Source of the DNA: Vibrio genomosp. F10 str. ZF-129
GTDB lineage: Bacteria > Pseudomonadota > Gammaproteobacteria > Enterobacterales > Vibrionaceae
Length of the DNA: 57,688 nt
Assembly: GCF_000287055.2 (NCBI RefSeq)
Contig: NZ_AJYQ02000131.1
Location: forward strand, 1-57,688
Direction: 5' to 3'
Positions 1 through 8,928 of the stretch are shown piece by piece; positions within the stretch are counted from its first letter, which is position 1, and every line of letters starts with the position of its first letter. The position numbers and the translations under genes are program-made. Below the pieces are notes generated by a model that was given only the letters and a program-made list of their open reading frames with translations, was not told the origin of the DNA and did no database searches.

Positions 1-29
1 GCTCCCTTTGGCCACTCGGGAACCCCTCC
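1..29 (-). tRNA. tRNA-Tyr, 5' part only (cut by window edge)
   Basis: Read on the minus strand, the first 29 bases are the 5' acceptor strand, D-arm and start of the anticodon stem of a class II tRNA, closely matching the 5' end of bacterial tRNA-Tyr (GGAGGGGTTCCCGAGTGGCC, then AAAGGGAGC). The anticodon and the rest lie outside the window. It follows tRNA-Thr by 57 bases in the same orientation, the order seen in the E. coli thrU-tyrU operon, so one transcript is likely. Confidence 0.85.
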
Positions 30-86
30 AAATTTTTAATCCATTCTTACTACAAATAGCTTCAAGTAACATGAAACAGGAAAGAA

Positions 87-162
<76 letters not shown>

Positions 163-175
163 ATAAGTGGTGCGC

Positions 176-204
176 ATTCTATTGAATGATATTCGTGCTT
201 GCAA
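176..204 (-). promoter_or_regulatory. Sigma-70 promoter of the tRNA-Thr/Tyr operon
   Basis: On the minus strand there is a -35 box TTGCAA (199-204), a 17-base spacer and a -10 box TAGAAT (176-181). A GC-containing discriminator (TGCGCA) follows, 13 bases before the tRNA. GC-rich discriminators are typical of stable-RNA promoters under stringent control; that control is inferred here. Confidence 0.7.
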
Positions 205-371
205 TAGTAAATTTAAAAAAAGTCATTTTTTTTGCCTGATTGGAATCATTTGATGTTTTTTCATGCAAAGTCCGTCTTTCTACTGCGTTCTTTCTTATTA
301 TTATTTGCATTGTTTGGTGCTTGTTGTATGTTCGCCATTCTATTTCGTTATTTCATGGTGAGTGAGCACTT

Positions 372-1295
372 ATGAGTCCTTATCTATCTTTTGAGCGTGC
401 CACATGGGCAGAGCTACGTAACTCTGTTCCAATGACACTCTCAGAATCTGATATCCAAGAGCTCCTCGGGGTAAATGAACGGTTATCAATGGAAGAAGCC
501 GTTGATATTTACCTCCCTCTGAGTCGCCTGCTCAATTTGTACATTGAGGCTCGCCAAAGTAGAAACTCGGTATTGCATCAGTTCCTCGACAGTACCGAAA
601 GTTCGCCGCCTTTTATCATAGGTATTGCGGGCAGTGTTGCCGTCGGAAAAAGCACCACAGCTCGTATCATTCGGACCTTGCTGTCTCGTTGGGAAAATCA
701 CCCCAAAGTTGAATTGGTCACGACCGATGGTTTTTTATTTTCGAAAAGCGAACTCGATAGACGAGGGATTATGCATCGAAAAGGGTTTCCCGAATCCTAT
801 GATACAAAGGCTTTAGTAGAGTTTTTGTCTGATGTAAAAGCAGGGGAAACCAACCTGCAAGTTCCTGTGTACTCTCACATAACCTACGACATAACAAACG
901 AGGTGAAGAGAATAGAAAAGCCTGATGTGATCATTATTGAGGGCTTAAATGTTCTACAGAGTGGTCTTGACTACCCTAATAGTTCGATCAGTACCTTTAT
1001 TTCCGATTTTCTCGACTTTTCAATCTACGTTGATGCCGACAGTGATGTCATCGAGAAGTGGTATATCGAAAGGTTTTTAGAATTTAGACAGGGCGCGTTT
1101 AAAAAGCCAGGATCTTACTTTAACCACTACACGCAGCTTAATGAATCACAGGCGATTGAAAAAGCCAAAGAGATATGGCAATCAATTAATGGGCTTAATC
1201 TCGCTGAAAACATCCTACCGACAAAACACCGAGCGCAACTAATTTTAAAAAAAGGCCCATCTCATGCAGTCGAGAAAGTGTTATTGCGGAAATGA
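372..1295 (+). CDS. coaA: Pantothenate kinase, type I
   Basis: Phosphorylates pantothenate at the expense of ATP, the first and regulated step of coenzyme A synthesis, in the cytosol. The 307-residue product is close to the roughly 316 residues of E. coli CoaA. It carries the P-loop GSVAVGKST at residues 87-95, the family motif around VTTDGFL (about 116-122) and the RGIMHRKGFPESYD segment characteristic of prokaryotic type I PanK. The ATG has only a weak GAG-type ribosome site. The gene is divergent from the tRNA operon, as in other vibrios. About 100 bases follow it, with stem-forming stretches but no clear U-tailed terminator. Confidence 0.96.
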   Translation: MSPYLSFERATWAELRNSVPMTLSESDIQELLGVNERLSMEEAVDIYLPLSRLLNLYIEARQSRNSVLHQFLDSTESSPPFIIGIAGSVAVGKSTTARIIRTLLSRWENHPKVELVTTDGFLFSKSELDRRGIMHRKGFPESYDTKALVEFLSDVKAGETNLQVPVYSHITYDITNEVKRIEKPDVIIIEGLNVLQSGLDYPNSSISTFISDFLDFSIYVDADSDVIEKWYIERFLEFRQGAFKKPGSYFNHYTQLNESQAIEKAKEIWQSINGLNLAENILPTKHRAQLILKKGPSHAVEKVLLRK

Positions 1296-1394
1296 TTTAA
1301 TTTAGGGTAGTTTGGAGGCCTGAGCTGACTACTTTGAAATCAGTGAAGGCTCGACCATAACCTCGAGCCTCTCTACCCATTCGTATGAGTTCTG

Positions 1395-1820
1395 TTATTT
1401 CAACTCAGGACCATATTGATTGGCCTTATCTTCACCCTTTAAAAAGCCGCACTCCACTAGAATCCAAGTTCCACAGATCAACGCTACCACAGAGCTTAGC
1501 ATCTCTATATTTGTTGTTTGCGCGACGCCACTTGGATCACCGATAGGAACGGCCATCCGACCAAACACCAAAGGAACGTTGAGCATTAGCCACCAACTGG
1601 ATTTACCTCTGTCATGCCAGCGTTTAGACGTAATCGCCAAATCTGGAATGAGAATGACCAATAAAAACACAGGCAATATGATATGGGCCATAGCCGGAAA
1701 CAACGCATTCGATCCTATAGCAAAGCCCATAATGACCGCGTAGTAAAATACATTCCATATCCAATACGTTTTTCGACCCACTCTCCCTTCAAATGAGAAC
1801 AGTAGCTGCTTTATCGACAT
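1395..1820 (-). CDS. DUF805 family inner membrane protein
   Basis: A 141-residue hydrophobic protein. It opens with the DUF805 signature (a short cytosolic FSFEGRVGRKTYW segment, then membrane helices). About four helices are predicted by eye, with KRWHDRGKSSWW in a cytosolic loop, as in E. coli YhaH/YhaI. Function is unknown for the family. It stands alone between coaA and the small isomerase-like gene, transcribed leftward. Family assignment is firm; nothing in the sequence indicates a substrate. Confidence 0.88.
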   Translation of the reverse strand: MSIKQLLFSFEGRVGRKTYWIWNVFYYAVIMGFAIGSNALFPAMAHIILPVFLLVILIPDLAITSKRWHDRGKSSWWLMLNVPLVFGRMAVPIGDPSGVAQTTNIEMLSSVVALICGTWILVECGFLKGEDKANQYGPELK

Positions 1821-1869
1821 CTTATTTACCCTTGAAATAATAAAAATTCAACGCCTAATCTATCATATT

Positions 1870-2220
1870 TCATCGGTTTATCGTCTTTTGAAAACACGCT
1901 TTATCCATATCACGGATATTCACCGTTAAGCTCCTTACTTGGCTTGCTTGCTGCTGAAGTACCGTCATCAACTGCCGGGAAAGCTCTCGTTTTTGCTCTT
2001 CAGTTCGCCCATCAAGCAGCTCAAAACCTACATGGATAAAATCAACGCTATCCCCTTCCTCACCAATCAGCCAATGATGGCAGCGCAATGCCCGAGATTT
2101 AACCGAATCAGGATCGAATAAGCTACTTTTTAGTGCGACATCATGAAGATCTTCTAGGAGCCCTTGAACATTGACACGTTGATCGATTGAATTTGAATAT
2201 TCCATAACAAGATTTGGCAT
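1870..2220 (-). CDS. 5-carboxymethyl-2-hydroxymuconate isomerase (CHMI) family protein
   Basis: A 116-residue protein of the tautomerase superfamily. It starts Met-Pro-Asn-Leu, and after Met removal Pro1 would be the catalytic base, as in CHMI/HpaF. It also has the family EYS motif near the N-terminus and a C-terminal segment ending in RDMD. In E. coli W the enzyme isomerises an intermediate of homoprotocatechuate breakdown, but no other hpa genes are nearby. This stand-alone copy may therefore act on another enol substrate. It shares orientation with the DUF805 gene 49 bases downstream, so the two may be co-transcribed. Confidence 0.82.
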   Translation of the reverse strand: MPNLVMEYSNSIDQRVNVQGLLEDLHDVALKSSLFDPDSVKSRALRCHHWLIGEEGDSVDFIHVGFELLDGRTEEQKRELSRQLMTVLQQQASQVRSLTVNIRDMDKACFQKTINR

Positions 2221-2480
2221 TGTCTTTCCTTTTCTGACAAAAGATCTTAAGTGATTATTTATCGCTGTGAATTCTCAACACTAATACCAATTAACTCTGC
2301 AAATTCCGAGGAAATCACTATCATTCTGTTTACTGGATCACTTAAGAAGAAGTCTTACCATTAAATAAACTCATGACCCGAATCATGATTTGATGGTATT
2401 AATCTGTTATATTCTTACGTAATCGCGTTTATTTTTTACATCAATTAGCTTTTTACATTCAAAATAATGGAGATATTCTT

Positions 2481-3254
2481 ATGCGTCATCCTGTAGTGAT
2501 GGGTAACTGGAAACTAAACGGCAGCAAAGAAATGGTTGTTGACCTACTAAACGGTCTTAATGCTGAACTTGAAGGCGTATCAGGCGTAGACGTAGCAGTC
2601 GCTCCACCTGCACTTTTCGTTGATCTTGCTGAGCGTACACTTACTGAAGCGGGCAGCGCAATCATCCTAGGTGCTCAAAACTCTGACCTAAACAACAGCG
2701 GTGCATTCACTGGCGACATGTCTCCAGCTATGCTGAAAGAATTTGGTGCATCTCACATCATCATCGGTCACTCTGAGCGTCGTGAATACCACAACGAATC
2801 AGACGAGTTCGTTGCTAAGAAATTCGCATTCCTAAAAGAGAACGGCCTAACTCCAGTTCTTTGTATCGGTGAATCTGAAGCACAAAACGAAGCAGGCGAA
2901 ACTGTTGCAGTATGTGCTCGTCAACTTGACGCTGTTATCAACACTCAAGGTGTTGAAGCTCTTGAAGGCGCGATCATCGCTTACGAACCAATCTGGGCTA
3001 TCGGTACTGGTAAAGCAGCAACCGCTGAAGATGCGCAACGCATTCACGCTCAAATCCGTGCTCACATTGCTGAGAAATCAGAAGAAGTGGCTAAGAACGT
3101 TGTTATCCAATACGGCGGTTCTGTTAAACCAGAAAACGCAGCGGCTTACTTCGCACAACCAGACATCGATGGTGCTCTAGTTGGCGGTGCAGCGCTAGAC
3201 GCGAAAAGCTTTGCCGCTATCGCTAAAGCAGCAGCTGAAGCAAAAAAAGCTTAA
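2481..3254 (+). CDS. tpiA: Triosephosphate isomerase
   Basis: Interconverts dihydroxyacetone phosphate and glyceraldehyde 3-phosphate in glycolysis. The 257-residue TIM barrel contains the active-site lysine (GNWKLNG, K11), the histidine in IIGHSERR, the catalytic glutamate in AYEPIWAIGTG, and the phosphate-binding YGGSV and GALVGGAAL segments. A strong GGAG ribosome site lies 8 bases before the ATG. Codon use is strongly biased toward preferred Vibrio codons, consistent with high expression. It is monocistronic, with its own terminator at 3281-3306. Confidence 0.98.
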   Translation: MRHPVVMGNWKLNGSKEMVVDLLNGLNAELEGVSGVDVAVAPPALFVDLAERTLTEAGSAIILGAQNSDLNNSGAFTGDMSPAMLKEFGASHIIIGHSERREYHNESDEFVAKKFAFLKENGLTPVLCIGESEAQNEAGETVAVCARQLDAVINTQGVEALEGAIIAYEPIWAIGTGKAATAEDAQRIHAQIRAHIAEKSEEVAKNVVIQYGGSVKPENAAAYFAQPDIDGALVGGAALDAKSFAAIAKAAAEAKKA

Positions 3255-3280
3255 TACGTTAGCACAACAACTTGTTGCTT

Positions 3281-3306
3281 AAGGCCTGCATTCGCGGGCC
3301 TTTTTT
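3281..3306 (+). terminator. Intrinsic terminator of tpiA
   Basis: GGCCTGC, loop ATTC, GCGGGCC (one G-U pair), followed by six T. It starts 26 bases after the tpiA stop. Confidence 0.85.
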
Positions 3307-3401
3307 ATCACAGTTACCTCACCTCTACGGGTTGTTCCTACTCGTTTCCAATGTTGTCTTTATCTTGTATCCTATCGTTTTAATGAAATAGCGTATGGAC
3401 A

Positions 3402-4736
3402 ATGCACGATAAACACGGCCTATTAACAGCGCCCATTCCTAATGTGCTGCGTCAAATGACCATTCCAATGACCTTTGGAATGATTGCTATCTTGATGTTT
3501 AATGTCGTCGATACGTTTTTTATTTCCCTTCTGGGTACCGATGCGTTAGCAGCGATCAGCTTTACGTTCCCCATCACCTTTGCCATAAACTGCATCACTA
3601 TGGGTATCGGAATCGGATTGTCCACGAATATAGCTCGCCTACTCGGTAAAGGCCGCTCGAAACAAGCCGGTCGCTTTTCTACCCACGGTTTGGTTTTAGC
3701 GCTGCTGCTTGTTTCTGTCACCTCGTTCATTGGCTTACTGAGCATCCGACCTACCTTTGCATTATTAGGCGCACAACCACACCTTATCGATCTGATCAGT
3801 GAATACATGTCCATTTGGTATTTAACGATTCCGCTTCTGGTTATTCCTATGGCAGGAAACAGTGCGATAAGAGCGACAGGGGACACGAAAACCCCTGCTA
3901 AGATCATGATGCTGGCAGGGCTGATTAACGGAGTGCTGGACCCACTGCTGATTTTTGGTATTGGCCCATTTCCAGAGCTTGGTATTCAAGGCGCGGCCAT
4001 TTCAAGCGCGTTGAGTTGGTTGGGTGCCTTGATAGGGTCACTTTACGTTTTAATTCGTCGGGAAAAAATGCTCGCATCGCCTGATTTCTCTCAAATCATC
4101 AATGACTGGCGACAAATCCTTAAGATTGGTACTCCTGCGGCGCTTTCCAATGCGATGGTGCCATTATCAGGCGCAATATTGATGATACTGCTGGCCTCGC
4201 ATGGAACGGTGGCTGTGGCTGCTTTTGGAGCGGCTCAAAGAATTGAGTCACTGCTGATTTTAGTTCTTATGGCATTGACCTCCGCTTTGACCCCGTTTAT
4301 GGCTCAAAATTTAGGAGCCAATAATACCGAGCGAAGCTTTTCTGCACTTTTTCTTAGTATGCGTTTTGCGATTGTATTTCAGTTGATTATTTTCATTATG
4401 ATGGTGCCATTAAGCATTCCTTTAGCGCGTCTTTTCTCTCAAGAGCCGTCGGTTCGAGATCTACTTTGGCATTATTTATTGGTTGTTCCGTTCAGTTATG
4501 GCTTTCAAGGCGTCACCATGATGCTCGTCGCTGGACTCAATGCTCTGCATAAGCCGGTCCCTGCTTTCCAATGGAGCATTATTCGACTCTTTATTTTTAC
4601 GTTACCTGCCGCTTGGATTGGTAATCAAATATACGGTGTTGAAGGGCTATTTATCGGTATCGCGGTAGGCAATGTTTTGTCTGGTGTTTCCAGTTATCTG
4701 TACGCGCTCAAATTACGTCAATCGTATCAATCATAG
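3402..4736 (+). CDS. MATE family Na+/H+-coupled multidrug efflux protein
   Basis: A 444-residue inner membrane protein with 12 hydrophobic helices in two homologous halves, as in the MATE (NorM/DinF/VcmA) family. The first half begins with a PIPNVLRQMTIPMTFGM helix and the second with a similar ILKIGTPAALSNAMVPL segment. Members expel cationic drugs and dyes in exchange for Na+ or H+; the substrate here cannot be read. It is a single gene lying tail to tail with rraA, with no typical SD (TATGGAC before the ATG). Several vibrio MATE paralogues exist, so no symbol is assigned. Confidence 0.9.
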   Translation: MHDKHGLLTAPIPNVLRQMTIPMTFGMIAILMFNVVDTFFISLLGTDALAAISFTFPITFAINCITMGIGIGLSTNIARLLGKGRSKQAGRFSTHGLVLALLLVSVTSFIGLLSIRPTFALLGAQPHLIDLISEYMSIWYLTIPLLVIPMAGNSAIRATGDTKTPAKIMMLAGLINGVLDPLLIFGIGPFPELGIQGAAISSALSWLGALIGSLYVLIRREKMLASPDFSQIINDWRQILKIGTPAALSNAMVPLSGAILMILLASHGTVAVAAFGAAQRIESLLILVLMALTSALTPFMAQNLGANNTERSFSALFLSMRFAIVFQLIIFIMMVPLSIPLARLFSQEPSVRDLLWHYLLVVPFSYGFQGVTMMLVAGLNALHKPVPAFQWSIIRLFIFTLPAAWIGNQIYGVEGLFIGIAVGNVLSGVSSYLYALKLRQSYQS

Positions 4737-4820
4737 TTAATCTCTTTATTCATATCACTCACCTTTCGACATAACCAAGACAACCAATATACACCGCTTA
4801 ACCCAGCGAAAATTGAGCAC

Positions 4821-4850
4821 AAAAAAGCCGACACTATAACGTATCGGCTC
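4821..4850 (-). terminator. Terminator of the menA-rraA unit, partly bidirectional
   Basis: An inverted repeat AGCCGA(C)AC, loop TATAAC, GT(A)TCGGCT. Read on the minus strand it is followed by six T, so it suits rraA. Read on the plus strand it could also slow transcription leaving the MATE gene. Confidence 0.75.
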
Positions 4851-4881
4851 CTTTATCTGTACTTAGGTCTAGGCTTGTTGA

Positions 4882-5400
4882 TTATTCAACAATTTCTTCG
4901 TCTTCATCAATCTCAAGTTCAATATCCAATGGCTCTTGAGAGATAATGATTCCAGTATTATCTGCGTACAAATAATCTTCCGGCACAAATGTAACGCTAC
5001 CAAAGTTGACCGCGACATCAGTCTCACCAACACCATTACCAACGGCACCCACAGGGATAGAAGCCAACGCTTGGATACCAACACTCATCTCTTCGAGTTC
5101 ATCGACTTCACGAACGCAGCCGTAAACAACAATGCCTTCCCATTCATTATCTTCCGCCAACGCTGCCAATTCCGCATCGATAAGAGCACGACGCAAAGAT
5201 CCACCGCCATCAATCAGTAATACTCGGCCTACCCCATCTTGCTCTAATATATCGCGAATAAGGCTATTATCTTCAAAGCATTTGATTGTCGTAACTTGAC
5301 CTGCAAATGATGTACGCCCACCAAAATTGCTAAAAAGAGGTTCAACGACATCGACTTGATCTAAGTAAATATCGCACAGAGCTGAAGTATTGTATTCCAT
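4882..5400 (-). CDS. rraA: Regulator of ribonuclease activity A
   Basis: A 172-residue protein of the RraA/MenG-like fold. In E. coli it binds and inhibits RNase E, altering mRNA turnover. Diagnostic segments are the N-terminal YNTSALCDIYLD, DGGGSLRRALID and YGCVREVDELEEM. The C-terminus is a run of acidic residues, longer than in E. coli (161 residues). It lies 74 bases downstream of menA in the same direction with no terminator between, the conserved menA-rraA pairing. Older annotation as a MenG methyltransferase is a known misassignment for this family. Confidence 0.95.
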   Translation of the reverse strand: MEYNTSALCDIYLDQVDVVEPLFSNFGGRTSFAGQVTTIKCFEDNSLIRDILEQDGVGRVLLIDGGGSLRRALIDAELAALAEDNEWEGIVVYGCVREVDELEEMSVGIQALASIPVGAVGNGVGETDVAVNFGSVTFVPEDYLYADNTGIIISQEPLDIELEIDEDEEIVE

Positions 5401-5474
5401 AGTATTTATCCATACTGATAGTCATCTCTATCGAGTATATCGAGTCACTAAGTCAATGCAATGATAAGACGCAA

Positions 5475-6392
5475 TTAACTGACGAGAGTTTGAGCTATAA
5501 CGATGCCGGTAAAAAGCACGTTTGAGAATAAGGCACACTTCACAACAATCGGCATCATAGGAGCGATTTGAGCCGGTTGAGTCGCCAGCCAAACCGCCCT
5601 GCCATGCTTATACACCACCACAAGGCTAAGAACGAAAGGCAAGCTGATCCAAAGTGGTGCAGGTTGAAGCAATAAATAACAGACAAATGTAGCTAATGCA
5701 CTCGCCAGTAAAACAAGGTGGTATTGTTTGGATTTAGCCTGGCCAAGCCGAACGGCAACGGTTTTCTTACCACATGCCTTATCATTTTCAATATCACGCA
5801 TATTATTGACATTCAACACAGCCACCGCGAATAGCCCACAGCCTATTGCTGGCAAAATGAGGGTTGCTTCCACAAAGCCAGTGTGAAGGAAGAAGGTTCC
5901 CGCGACACCTAATAACCCAAAAAAGATGAACACAGAAATATCTCCCAAGCCAACATAGCCATAGGGCTTATTACCGACGGTATATGCAATGGCCGCAACC
6001 ATCGCCAACACACCTAAACCGATAAACGTCATGATACTTTGTAAGCTATTCAGTGCGTAAAAAATAAGAAACAGTCCAGACAACATCGTAAGCACAATGT
6101 TAATCACCATCGCTTGTTGCATGGTTTTTAAAGAAACCGCACCAGACTGAATTGCGCGTATTGGCCCAAGGCGCGCATCGTTGTCCGTTCCCTTGACTGC
6201 GTCGCCATAGTCATTAGCCAGATTGGATAAGATTTGCAGTAAAGTGGCAGTAATAAAGGCAAGCAACGCAATCGTGAAAGAGAATTGTCCAATAGAATAC
6301 GCCAACACACTACCCGTGAGTATCGAGACAAGGGCAAGTGGCAGTGTTTTTGGTCGTGCGGCATCTAACCAGATTTGAATTGATTGCTTCAT
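5475..6392 (-). CDS. menA: 1,4-dihydroxy-2-naphthoate polyprenyltransferase
   Basis: Attaches the octaprenyl chain to 1,4-dihydroxy-2-naphthoate, the membrane step that makes demethylmenaquinone for anaerobic respiration. The 305-residue UbiA-superfamily protein has about nine helices and both aspartate-rich motifs: N60-D61-Y-G-D64 followed by KGTDNDARLGP, and NNMRDIENDKACGKKT near residue 195. The opening DAARPKTLPLALVSI is typical of MenA. Followed by rraA. It fits with the other anaerobic genes in this window (aspA, dcuA). Confidence 0.95.
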   Translation of the reverse strand: MKQSIQIWLDAARPKTLPLALVSILTGSVLAYSIGQFSFTIALLAFITATLLQILSNLANDYGDAVKGTDNDARLGPIRAIQSGAVSLKTMQQAMVINIVLTMLSGLFLIFYALNSLQSIMTFIGLGVLAMVAAIAYTVGNKPYGYVGLGDISVFIFFGLLGVAGTFFLHTGFVEATLILPAIGCGLFAVAVLNVNNMRDIENDKACGKKTVAVRLGQAKSKQYHLVLLASALATFVCYLLLQPAPLWISLPFVLSLVVVYKHGRAVWLATQPAQIAPMMPIVVKCALFSNVLFTGIVIAQTLVS

Positions 6393-6473
6393 CGTTCTCT
6401 TTGTCTACATTCTATTTGTCTACGCACAATATGCGCTGATTGTGTCATAACCGATTCATTCACGCAAAAAACT

Positions 6474-6499
6474 AAAAAGGCCACCGAAGCGACCTTTTT
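6474..6499 (-). terminator. Intrinsic terminator of efp
   Basis: On the minus strand AAAAAGGTCGC, loop TTCG, GTGGCCTTTTT, ending in a T run. It begins about 30 bases after the efp stop codon. The matching A run also gives T in the other direction. Confidence 0.85.
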
Positions 6500-6530
6500 G
6501 TATCATCCATACCGCAGCGGGTTGATGTGA

Positions 6531-7097
6531 TTATTTCACTCGGCCTACATACTCGCCGTTACGAGTATCAACCTTGATCACTTCGCCAATCGAAATGAAC
6601 AGCGGAACGCGCACAACAGCGCCGGTTGCTAGAGTTGCAGGCTTACCGCCAGTTCCTTGAGTATCACCCTTTAGACCAGGGTCAGTTTCAGTAACTTCAA
6701 TCTCAACGAAGTTAGGTGGCGTAACGACGATCGGGTTACCGTTCCACAGCGTGATCATGCAAGTGTCGTTTTCTACTAGCCATTTCGCATTGTCGCCAAC
6801 CGCTTTCACTTCAGCTGCAATTTGCTCGAAAGACTCACTGTTCATAAAGTGGTAGAATTCGCCATCGTTGTACAGGTAATCAAGATCGATATCCATAACG
6901 TCAGCAGTTTCAACCGACTCACCTGACTTAAAGGTTTTCTCTAACACTTTACCTGAAAGCAATTTACGGATTTTGACACGGTTGAATGCTTGACCTTTGC
7001 CCGGTTTCACTAACTCATTTTCGAGAATGACACACGGCTCTTTATCAAGCATAAGTTTGAGACCGCCTTTAAATTCATTGGTGCTAACAGTAGCCAT
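6531..7097 (-). CDS. efp: Elongation factor P
   Basis: Relieves ribosome stalling at polyproline stretches by entering near the E site. The 188-residue, three-domain protein has the modified loop lysine at K34 in VKPGKGQAF, the residue that receives beta-lysine from EpmA after EpmB acts. The YNDGEFYHFM and C-terminal GEYVGRVK segments match E. coli EF-P (188 residues). It is divergent from epmB with only 33 bases between the starts, so their promoters must overlap each other or the coding ends. epmA is not in the window. Confidence 0.98.
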   Translation of the reverse strand: MATVSTNEFKGGLKLMLDKEPCVILENELVKPGKGQAFNRVKIRKLLSGKVLEKTFKSGESVETADVMDIDLDYLYNDGEFYHFMNSESFEQIAAEVKAVGDNAKWLVENDTCMITLWNGNPIVVTPPNFVEIEVTETDPGLKGDTQGTGGKPATLATGAVVRVPLFISIGEVIKVDTRNGEYVGRVK

Positions 7098-7130
7098 TTT
7101 TTCCTCTTACCATATTTCGAGTTCAAATTA

Positions 7131-8153
7131 ATGTCGCATATCATAACCCGAATTTCCCCAACTGTTGAGCAAAACTGGCTCAAACAACTAGCGAATGCGA
7201 TCTCAGACCCTGCAAAACTGCTCGCACAACTAGAGATTGATGCTTCAGAGTGGGAGGTTGGCTTTGAGGCGAAAGCGTTATTTGCGCAGCGAGTTCCACT
7301 GAGTTTTGTCAATAGAATGGAAAAAGGCAACCCTCACGACCCGTTACTTCGTCAAGTATTACCACTTAATGAAGAGTTTAGTATCCATGACGGGTATTCC
7401 ACGGATCCGTTGGAGGAACAGAACAACGCGATTCCCGGATTACTGCACAAGTATAGAAATCGTGCGTTATTCATCTTAAAAGGCGGATGTGCGATTAACT
7501 GTCGTTACTGTTTTAGACGCCACTTTCCCTATGAGGATAACAAAGGAAGCAAATCGGTTTGGCAACAAGGGCTCGATTACTTACACGCCCATTCAGAGAT
7601 CAATGAAGTCATTTTATCTGGTGGCGATCCGCTGATGGCAAAAGATCATGAGCTTGAATGGTTGATTAAACACATTGAAGCCATTCCTCACATTACACGC
7701 CTGCGCATTCATACACGCCTGCCTGTCGTGATCCCGGCTCGTATCACTCAAGAACTGCTTAAATTGCTAGGGCATTCGCGATTGCAGGTCATCTTAGTGA
7801 CTCACATTAATCACGCCAATGAAATCGACGCTGCACTGACAGAAGCGATGACACAACTCAAACGCCATCATGTCACGCTGCTCAACCAGAGCGTATTGCT
7901 AAAAGGGGTGAATGATTCCGTCGAAGCACAAGTTTCTCTAAGCAATCACCTCTTTGATGCCGGTATTTTGCCTTATTACCTGCATGTCTTGGATAAAGTC
8001 CAAGGTGCGGCGCACTTCTATGTCTCAGACGAACGGGCCAAAAAAATCATGGCCGCATTGATTGAACAAGTTTCTGGGTATCTGGTTCCGACTCTCACCC
8101 GAGAAATAGGTGGTCGACAAAGCAAAACACCATTGGATTTACATCTTGAGTAG
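7131..8153 (+). CDS. epmB: EF-P beta-lysylation protein (lysine 2,3-aminomutase)
   Basis: A radical-SAM, PLP-dependent enzyme that converts (S)-alpha-lysine to (R)-beta-lysine, which EpmA then ligates to EF-P. The 340-residue protein has the iron-sulfur cluster motif CAINCRYC (C120, C124, C127) followed by FRRHFPY. It also has ILSGGDPLMAKDHEL and the C-terminal SKTPLDL segment that carries the PLP-binding lysine in this family. It is head to head with its substrate gene efp, a functionally telling pairing conserved in enterics and vibrios. Confidence 0.96.
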   Translation: MSHIITRISPTVEQNWLKQLANAISDPAKLLAQLEIDASEWEVGFEAKALFAQRVPLSFVNRMEKGNPHDPLLRQVLPLNEEFSIHDGYSTDPLEEQNNAIPGLLHKYRNRALFILKGGCAINCRYCFRRHFPYEDNKGSKSVWQQGLDYLHAHSEINEVILSGGDPLMAKDHELEWLIKHIEAIPHITRLRIHTRLPVVIPARITQELLKLLGHSRLQVILVTHINHANEIDAALTEAMTQLKRHHVTLLNQSVLLKGVNDSVEAQVSLSNHLFDAGILPYYLHVLDKVQGAAHFYVSDERAKKIMAALIEQVSGYLVPTLTREIGGRQSKTPLDLHLE

Positions 8154-8230
8154 TCCTTATCGTTAAGATAAAAAAATCGATTAGTTACAATAAAAGACTC
8201 TGGGCATAATACGATTTTTGCGAGGTATTT

Positions 8231-8728
8231 ATGCTCAATCAATTACACCCCTTCTTCGATATCGCCCCTTTTTCATGGGTGGCATTAGGCTGTTGTGCGA
8301 TCAATGGTCTCATGATTGGCATTGAAAGGCAGACTCGTGGCAAACCAGTGGGAATAAGAACCTCGATCTTAATCATTTCTGGTACCTACCTTTTTATCTC
8401 GATGGCTATCTCACTGTCACCAAATTCACTCGATCAAGCGAGGGTATTAGGGCAAATCATTACGGGTGTCGGCTTTTTAGGTGCAGGGGTCATGATGACG
8501 TTAGAAGGAAAAATTCATGGCGTCACTTCGGCGGCGATTATTTGGGTGCTTGCGGCCCTCGGGGTAATGATAGGGCTGGGTTACTACAGCCAATCACTTA
8601 TTATCACCACGCTCACATTGAGTGTTCTATTGGGGGTTGATAAAGCCGAGCATCATTTCAAAGCTCTGCGGCGTGGTGTCCATGACCAATTGAAGAAACG
8701 AACCAAGAAAAAGCTGCCTAATGTATGA
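8231..8728 (+). CDS. MgtC/SapB family membrane protein
   Basis: A 165-residue inner membrane protein with four or five helices. The family signature is present: MIGIERQTRGKPVGIRTS near residues 30-47, then GVGFLGAGVMM and the THG/VHGVTSAAIIW segment. In Salmonella, MgtC inhibits the F1Fo ATPase and supports growth in low Mg2+. This protein has the membrane domain but lacks a long C-terminal soluble domain, so it is nearer to short SapB-type members. It has its own start 77 bases after epmB and ends in a basic tail. Role here is unknown. Confidence 0.87.
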   Translation: MLNQLHPFFDIAPFSWVALGCCAINGLMIGIERQTRGKPVGIRTSILIISGTYLFISMAISLSPNSLDQARVLGQIITGVGFLGAGVMMTLEGKIHGVTSAAIIWVLAALGVMIGLGYYSQSLIITTLTLSVLLGVDKAEHHFKALRRGVHDQLKKRTKKKLPNV

Positions 8729-8845
8729 CTCACTGGTCGCTCGAACGAGTTAAATTCACCAATGAGCTGAATATTCAAATAAGCTGAGTATTCCGATGAA
8801 CTAGACCGCAGATGAGCGAGCTTATAAGTTAAGCGGTAGAAAAAC

Positions 8846-8878
8846 AAAAAAGCCAGAAGAGCGAACTTCTGGCTTTTT
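8846..8878 (-). terminator. Bidirectional terminator between mgtC-like gene and pfkA
   Basis: AAAAAAGCCAGAAG, loop of about six bases, CTTCTGGCTTTTT. It is nearly symmetric with T runs on both strands, so it can end both the plus-strand MgtC-family gene and the minus-strand pfkA. Confidence 0.88.
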
Positions 8879-8928
8879 AACACCGACAAACCATGCCAAT
8901 GTAACGTCAATTTTTCATTGACTGAAAA

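Noticed and set aside
1302..1380. Long stem GGGTAG...CTACCC and GGCTCGA...TCGAGCC after coaA, considered as a terminator
   Set aside because: Alternative pairings compete and no T run follows, so I could not support a terminator call.
4936..5220. Open frames opposite or inside known genes, such as the one antisense to rraA
   Set aside because: Codon pattern, lack of ribosome sites and full overlap with a conserved gene mark them as shadows.
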